Positions 57,916 to 64,000 of a stretch of DNA of 64,000 nucleotides are shown here, piece after piece. The notes under the pieces are model-generated. The model had not been told where the DNA came from, did not search any database, and worked only from the letters and a program-made list of their open reading frames with translations. Numbering within the stretch: the stretch's first letter is position 1; each line of letters starts with the position of its first letter. The DNA comes from Lucinisca nassula. Taxonomy: Eukaryota; Mollusca; Bivalvia; Lucinida; Lucinidae. The stretch is taken from NCBI GenBank assembly GCA_963580285.1, contig OY757016.1, positions 45,585,124-45,649,123 on the forward strand. Direction: 5' to 3'. Position numbers and translations under genes: made by a program.

Positions 57916-58329
57916 AAACATATTATTAGAAAAGAAAATTGTTTCAAGGCGAAAGCTCCAACAGTTTTTGATATACCATGCTTACAAGCTTAAAATTTCC
58001 ACATTTTCAAAGTGGCATAACTAAAAAAAATCAGATTTTTTTTTCGAAAGCTAATCAGTTCAGTCATCTTGTCATCATCCTCTATCTGCAGATTAAGTTT
58101 CATTCTAATGCACTTACGTATGTAACGCGACATCTGATTGGATAACGTCAAAAATTTGCGACGGTATATTCCACGATTTACTGTCGGAAATCCGACGTCA
58201 CTACGTAACGTCGCTAGTCATTGGTTGACATTTGGTTTTACGCAGCTCACAGAGCCTGCCGTTTTGTGCCAACTAGTAAAAGTTTTAACAAAACAACCGA
58301 AAACGTGCATTAGAATGGTGATAACTGTA

Positions 58330-58430
58330 TTGAAAATTGTCATCGCGCCGCCGTAAAACGATATTTCCGAACGTAAAACCACCGATTTACCTCCCCAAAT
58401 GTCAAGTTTGAATACATTTATGCCCTAAAT
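58330..58430. repeat. dispersed repeat family G, partial
   Basis: It has CGTAAAACCACCGATTTACC and TCCCCAAATGTCAAGTTTG, matching one arm of 55080-55205. Confidence 0.5.
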
Positions 58431-58459
58431 ATAATATCTCAAATACATGTAGTTTTTTT

Positions 58460-58645
58460 AGATATCTTTCTTTTGAGGGGCATAACTCAAGAAAGGGGCA
58501 AAACACTGAAAAGAAAAAATATGGATCAACTATTTTTCATAAGGAATCCATATATGAAATTTCAAAAACCTAGCTTGAACGGTTCAAATTTTATGTTATG
58601 CAGAAAAAGTGTGACGGACGGAAGGACGGTAGAACAAAGCAAAAG
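58460..58645 (+). repeat. dispersed repeat, mollusc-like
   Basis: GGGGCATAACTCAAGAAAGG, TATATGAAATTTCAAAAACC and GTGTGACGGACGGAAGGACG form a pattern I associate with dispersed bivalve repeats. Only one copy is present here. Confidence 0.4.
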
Positions 58646-58659
58646 CCCGCACAACTTCT

Positions 58660-58757
58660 TCGAAGTTGATAATAATGTATACCTCGTAAACCTCAGTTTT
58701 ATCTTTACAAAGTGGGGTTTAAGGGAGTGTTCATTTCACGAAGTTGTTTATGTGACG
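58660..58757 (+). mobile_element. hairpin-core MITE, subtype B, right end only
   Basis: Retains ATAATGTATACCTCGTAAAC and TTCATTTCACGAAGTTGTTT. Confidence 0.55.
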
Positions 58758-58904
58758 TATTTATAGATTAATCATTTTCTTAAAAGCACCCCAACCCTAC
58801 CCTCCGTCGCCACTCATTTCATCCCGTACCGACCCCAATGACATTTGCCTCAATATGAAATGTGGCTTTAATAGGACAATTAGTTCCCGCCGTGTTGGAT
58901 AGGG

Positions 58905-59815
58905 GATGATATGAAAATGACCTGATCAACTTTTGAAAAAGAAATCTGAAAGTTTTTATTGAGTTATATGACCTTTTGCAAATTTGGGGCATTTTTATTT
59001 TAAGCAAAATAACTCTAGAACTAGTTGAGCTATCGTCTTGAAACTTACACGCTCATGCGGGATGATGACTATATGTAGATTACCTGATTAACTATCCCAT
59101 TTTTTTCTTGATTTATGACCCTTCGAACAATTCATCATTTTAAGCTTGTAATCCAGATATCGCGAAAACTCTGAGATATTGCCTTGGCACTTGTCAAACT
59201 GACAGGGAATGATGAGTAGATGACCTGATTAACGTTTCTGATTACTTTTCTTCAGTTATGGCCCTTTGAAAAATTTTGACATTTTAACCGTGCAAGCAAC
59301 ATATTTTAAAACCTGTTTAAGTTATTGCATTGAAACTTAGTAGACTGATAGGGAATGAAAAGTAGATGACCTTATCAACTTTTGAAAAACAAATTGAGTA
59401 ATTGCCCTTTGAAAAAAAATGGGCATGGGCGTTTAAACTTTGTGAACAAAATATCTCTAAAACAATTTGATTCATTGTCTTGAAACTTGAAAGGCTGATA
59501 GTGGATGATGAGAACTGACCTGATTAACTATTGATAAAATTCAACATTTTCTTCTTGTGTTATGGCCCTTTAGACAATACATCGTTTTAACCTTGTAAGC
59601 AGGACATCTCAAAGCCTGTTTAAGCTATTACCTTGAAACCTGACAGACTGATAGGAAATGATAAGTAAATGGCCTAATAAACTTTTTGAAAAAAAAAAAA
59701 AAAAATCTTAAAAAAATATCTTGAGTTATGGCCCTTTGAATAATTCAGCATTTTCAATCTTGTAAGCAAGATATCTCGAAAGTTGACTAAGCTATTGCCT
59801 TGAAACTTGACATGT
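58905..59815 (+). repeat. satellite array, about 185-bp unit, five copies
   Basis: Each unit has GATGACCTGATTAACTTTTG, then GAGTTATGGCCCTTTGAA, then CAAGATATCTC and TTGCCTTGAAACTTG. Unit boundaries are diverged. Confidence 0.8.
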
Positions 59816-59915
59816 TTGCAGTGTAAATAAGAAAAATATGGATTTTCATCAGAAGAGTAGCCATTTTGGAAATGTGAGAAAATGCACTATGTCGCACGGG
59901 TGTGTTATCGTAATG
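59816..59915 (-). mobile_element. hairpin-core MITE, subtype B, terminal fragment
   Basis: GTTTGCAGTGTAAATAAGAA through TCGCACGGGTGTGTTATCGT to AATG. Confidence 0.65.
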
Positions 59916-60174
59916 AAATGACAGATATCTTTCACCTTCATGCATATAACACAAACATATTTATAATATTGTTAAAGTAAGTCTTTTCATGTGTGTATTA
60001 CTAATATTCTACTATTTTGTATAGCCGTTTGGAAAGTAACCCTCCTTTTGGTTTTCCGCTTGTGATGTTTTCATTATAGTGATGTTAATTTGTGTTCTTG
60101 TTTCTTTCCCTTTGATGTCTTGGACAGGAGGTGTGAGATAATTGTATCGTTTCATGCTCATTCCCTTCACTTCT

Positions 60175-60456
60175 CATCACCCAAACAGGCCTATATAATT
60201 TTGACCCCCTTGAACCCCACTTTAATATAGTAAAACTGAGGTTTACAGGGGTAAGCTTTATTTTTCTTATTTCTGCTCTGAAATAAAGATTGTGGGTACT
60301 CGTTAGAACCGCCTCAATGAGGCGGTTCTAACGAGTACCCACAATCTATATTTTGAGCAGAAATAAGAAAAATATCACAGTATTTCATCTTAAAATTTTA
60401 GTTTTGTTTCGGCGGTAAAGTTTGCAATGTATTTGTATAGGCGTGTTTTCGTAATG
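60175..60456 (-). mobile_element. hairpin-core MITE, subtype A
   Basis: It runs from CATCACCCAAACAGGCCTAT to ATAGGCGTGTTTTCGTAATG with a perfect core hairpin (GTTAGAACCGCCTCAATGAG and complement). It is one of the best-preserved copies. Confidence 0.88.
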
Positions 60457-61496
60457 ATTTTGCTTCTGGTTGTAAAGCAAAAATCAATCATTTGAGCCAT
60501 TAATGTCTATCAATTCAAAGCTTTCTTGGAGAATCGTTATCATGATGCGATATTAATAATATGCCACTGGCATTTGCCGTCAGTGCTATGATAATTGAAC
60601 TTAAAGGAAAGAAAAGGAATCTTAGTATTCTTCGATTTATTGCCTAATGGGTGCGCTTGCGTGACCAAGTAAAAGGGCTACACACAGGACCTCTTCTAAG
60701 GAAACTACCTCAATGTTTCGTCTACATGTCTACGAGCAACAAAGACTCTGATGAATAACTTCTGAATAGACTGTGCAAAAGCATAAAGTACCATATTTGC
60801 ATGAGACTACCTGAAGATTACTACATGTTTTGAGCAAAAACAAAAAAGTAGGCGAGCAGACGAGACCGTGTTTACGCACAGGCTGGTCTAAGTCTTTAAT
60901 GCTTGTATATTCGCATGAAACTACCTGAATGCATTCTTTACTTGTCTGTGGCCAACAAAGGCACTGGCGAGACTTTGCTAAAGCACAGACTCGCCCAGGC
61001 CTTTAATGGTCGTTTATGCGAGGCTACTCTTCGCATGAACACCTTAACCATTTAATCGCAAACAAAGGCTTTTTGAAGGTGATATTGCAGATTCTCATCT
61101 TTTCTCTGCAACTTAATACTTAAAGTGTATATAAAATTTCATCTCATAATATTAAAAGCTTTTGTCTATAAACCAAGACTTGCGGCGCGATTCAACTCCA
61201 TTGGGTGGAGACTTCACTTAAGCCTTATCGCCAAGGAAAACCTTATAAATCAAACCGTCAAGAAAAGGCTCCGTTCATCATGCGCATGTTAGCTGATTAG
61301 AATCCGGCAGCACTGTCCACATGGGGCCACTATTGACCTTTGAGTTTCGAAAAGAAAGCACCGTTGCCTTATGATACGAAGACCTAGCTTCATTGGTCGC
61401 GGGATCCCAGGAGGCGCGAAGGGGCGGCGAAGACAACTTATCTCATGAATGGCACAATTTCTAACAAAACACAAGTTCTGACTTCTGTCCTTTCAG
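60457..61496. other. no gene; short repeated hairpin words
   Basis: At 60790-61030 a unit near 120 bp with GCATGAAACTACCTGAA and GGCGAGCAGACGAGACC recurs two to three times and can form hairpins (GGCGAGACTTTGC with complement). No exon could be supported before 61497. Confidence 0.4.
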
Positions 61497-61611
61497 ATGA
61501 AGGTTGAAGCCGCATTGTTTGGTTGACCATGCCGATCAGAAAAATATTCCTCGGATTTATCCTCATAATGGGTATCCTTGCATGTTTACATGGACTTACC
61601 ATTTATGACAG
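61497..61611 (+). CDS. probable first coding exon of a second host gene (signal anchor)
   Basis: An acceptor-like TTCTGTCCTTTCAG precedes an exon with a short upstream frame (61497-61526, nine codons). The main start is at 61529. The exon codes 28 residues with a basic start (MPIRKI) and a hydrophobic segment (FLGFILIMGILACLHGL), then stops at a GTATGT donor. This looks like a type II signal anchor or signal peptide, as in Golgi glycosyltransferases and sulfotransferases. The rest of the gene is not in the window and no family can be named. If the first 32 bases are 5' leader, the exon begins after an upstream untranslated exon. Confidence 0.5.
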
Positions 61612-61814
61612 GTATGTTAATTTCACCCATACACCACTGGATTTCTGACGTTGACACTTCCATCATTGAATCTGAACACATCCATTGATGGCGACATTTG
61701 TTTTAGCTAAATTCATTACCAAGAATGACCAACTCAGCTCCTGGTGAGTCGGTCTCATCTGGATCAACGCTGTTAGCGTGCCATTACGAAAACACTACCG
61801 CACAAATACATTCA

Positions 61815-62092
61815 CATTACGAAAACACGCCTATACAAATACAGTGTTATCTTAATCGCCGAAAAAATGAAAATTTTTAGATGAAAATTTTTGATATTTT
61901 TCTTATTTCTGCTCAAAATATAGATTGTGGGTACTCGTTAGAACCGCCTCATCGAGGCGTTTCTAACGAGTATCCACAATCTTTATTTTAGAGCAGAAAT
62001 AAGAAAAATAAGGTTTACCCTTGTAAACCCCAGTTTTTCTATATGAAAGTGTGGTTGGAGGGTGTCAAAATTATAGGCGTGTTTTCGTGATG
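61815..62092 (+). mobile_element. hairpin-core MITE, subtype A, full length
   Basis: The ends CATTACGAAAACACGCCTAT and ATAGGCGTGTTTTCGTGATG are near-perfect inverted repeats. The core hairpin is complete apart from one base. A partial second copy follows at 62095-62245. Confidence 0.9.
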
Positions 62093-62245
62093 ATTTGTAA
62101 ATTTTACAGCCAAAAATGCGAAAATTTTAAGATGAAAAAAAGTGATATTTTTTTTTATTTCTGCTCAAAATAGAAATAAGGGTTACGTAATGCTATATAG
62201 AAGTGGGGTTCAAGGGGTCAGAATTATATAGGCGTGTTTGTACCG

Positions 62246-63050
62246 GTCCCAGCTAAGGACTGAAAGGATTAATTGTCAAAATGATGCTTGCTTGTTAATA
62301 CTTTAGCAACAGTTAGGTATAATAAGGTATGATATTGCTTCTGAACTGAATAGGCAACGGCTGACCGCTCACTGATGATCAGAATCTCTTTCCCTGAAGG
62401 TGCTAAGTTCTGTATTATACGCGCTTTTAAATTTATTTTGTTATTATGTGAAAAATTCATAACCTCAATGCCAATCAACGCCTTAAAGCTTGGGGCTAAA
62501 AGAGGTTGCGATCACAATTGCATGTTCGAAAAAATAAAAAAAAAACACACAAGAAGGCGAAATGTGTTCACCCCATCGGTTTTAAAACCACATAGTTATA
62601 CATAGTTATAATATATGACTGCTAAGATTAAATTCGACAATTTGGTGGAAAGAGCACCAGCGTTTTATGGCAAAATCGGCATGGCAATAGATCCTTTGTT
62701 TGGATAAGGCTGGGGTTGGAACCTTTATGTCAGCAACTGTGAAAATTCTTGATCCTTGCTCTCGGAGCTATGATGAATTTCAGCTTTTCTTTTCGTAATC
62801 ATCTTTGAATGAAAACGTGCTTCTTCCTGTCTTTTATCCTAATGTATAACCTAATTATGGTTAAAGTTTTGACAACTTTCCTAGACTTGATCGAAACTGT
62901 CGAGGAATAGTGTTATCAGAAAGCAACTAGAAACCCTAGTGAAGTTTTTCGGTACTTTGAATACGCTGAATGGAAATTCAATAATCCTGATCAATGGTGT
63001 TCAGAGAGGCATTATGTTACACAGGCAATGTTTAGGAATGGTTTCCTAGA
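62246..63050. other. no gene recognised
   Basis: About 800 bp with no supported exon, RNA or repeat. Confidence 0.4.
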
Positions 63051-63053
63051 CTT

Positions 63054-63054
<1 letters not shown>

Positions 63055-63110
<56 letters not shown>
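63055..63110 (-). repeat. (ATC)n / (GAT)n tract, probable retrotransposon 3' tail
   Basis: About 18 ATC units lie directly after the 3' end of the minus-strand retrotransposon and read GAT on its sense strand. Some non-LTR elements end in short microsatellites. Confidence 0.75.
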
Positions 63111-63900
63111 GTGCAGGTACAGGGGCAACGCCCACTTAAGTGACCCCCCTTCCAGGTAGCTGGCTTGCTGCACGCATGGCAGATCTTACACCAGATCTCC
63201 AGGCCTGTCTATCATGAGGATCGATAGCAGAGAGCTTCCATTCTCTGCAATCTCTTTCTGTCAGCTGCTTCCAGGTCATCTTGGGCCTTCCATGCCCCCG
63301 CTTTCCACCTACCTGTATGTCACAGACAGTCTTGACTGCACCGTTTGAGCGTTCCACATGTCCATACCAGCGGAACTTTCTCTCTTTCGGGATGAGGTCC
63401 AGGTCCTCAATGCCAAGACAGTCAGGTAACTCACTGGACCTGATGGTGACAGTGTCCTGTGGCTTGGCATTGCAGATCTGTCTGATCATTGCCCTGTCAT
63501 TCCACTGAAGACGTTGGAGGTTTAGCTTTGTCAATGGCCATGTCTCACTGGCATGGAGCATTGCGCTCCGCACACAAGAGCTTTACACACGGCCACGTGT
63601 CTTGAACGAGAGGTGACGGGAAGAGAGAACTGGTAGCAACTCCTTGAATTTTTTCCAACCTATATTCACACGTGATACGGTTGAAAGGTCGCAACCACAC
63701 GCTGCTGAGAGCATATCACCTAGGTAGCAAAAGGAAGCTACAACCTCCAACTTGTCGGATCTAACTTGGACTTCCCTCTGTGGTCTGCCATTTAAGGGTC
63801 GTGCAGTTCCTTGGCACCATGTACACCTGTAATCAGGGTCCTCTATCAAGCGCTTGAGCCCACTGCATTTCTTGTGCACCCAGAACATGAGTTAGGAGGT
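63111..63900 (-). pseudogene. non-LTR retrotransposon, C-terminal part of ORF2, with a stop
   Basis: On the minus strand two frames in the same phase (63888-63583 and 63573-63136) are separated by one stop codon near 63583. The first has VVASFCYLGDMLSAACGCDL, the conserved segment after the reverse transcriptase domain. The second has SAMLHASETWPLTKLNLQRL, RFRWYGHVERSN-like KFRWYGHVERSN, and GHGRPKMTWKQLTERDC, the typical C-terminal end of such elements. An N-terminal CTWCQG suggests more sequence upstream, possibly running past the window edge. I do not assign a clade. The element is probably 5' truncated and inactive. Confidence 0.82.
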
Positions 63901-64000
63901 CTTCATGCGGACTGAACAAATCATTTGTCTTAATCGCGACGGAAGTAAGGGCGAGGATTGTGGCCACGTAAAATCGATTTAAGCACCCCAGTGGAATTCG

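Noticed and set aside
57707..58024. 105-residue open frame shared with 30746-31048
   Set aside because: Both are frames through dispersed repeat K, in opposite orientations.

Overview
The window is animal nuclear DNA, most likely from a mollusc and probably a bivalve. The grounds are a spliced sigma-class glutathione S-transferase (GST) gene with long introns, several tRNA-derived SINE families with target-site duplications, many short hairpin elements, and very little coding sequence outside mobile DNA. The species cannot be named from the sequence alone.

Host genes. A complete five-exon GST gene runs on the + strand from 15657 to 51339. Exons are 15657-15789, 16577-16669, 26956-27068, 48001-48105 and 51178-51339. 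They join in phase to a 201-residue protein with the sigma-class N-terminal Tyr and the C-terminal N-capping box. Intron 3 is about 20.9 kb. A second host gene probably begins near 61497-61611 with a signal-anchor exon. The last 0.9 kb holds the broken 3' end of a non-LTR retrotransposon on the minus strand.

The main element. GST intron 3 contains an almost complete Maverick/Polinton (31918-47661, about 15.7 kb). It has imperfect terminal inverted repeats of about 315-325 bp and a 5-6 bp target duplication (TGCCGC). It sits inside an older SINE-like repeat whose two halves flank it. It encodes a protein-primed family B DNA polymerase, a retrovirus-type integrase, a packaging ATPase, a double jelly-roll major capsid protein and a penton-like minor capsid protein. 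It also encodes several membrane or coiled-coil proteins, a possible OB-fold protein and a small zinc-binding protein. Capsid, ATPase, polymerase and integrase together make it a virus-like self-synthesising transposon. Two genes carry frameshifts, at least two of the three in or beside homopolymer runs, and no maturation protease was recognised. One membrane protein starts with a PTAP motif fused to an LYPxL motif and ends in PPxY. These are the three classical late-domain motifs that recruit ESCRT or NEDD4-type budding machinery, and this is the most interesting single observation here.

Repeats. The rest (1-15.6 kb, 17-31 kb, 48-64 kb) is mostly repeats. There are more than 20 copies of a hairpin-core MITE (subtypes A and B, about 270-285 bp), at least five tRNA-type or SINE-like families, several long-palindrome families, and a 769-bp element made of palindromic minisatellite units between perfect 21-bp inverted repeats. 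There are also 140-185 bp satellite arrays, a GATA microsatellite, a GAT/GAC-rich tract and a Tc1/mariner transposase fossil. Most open frames here are chance reading through repeats.
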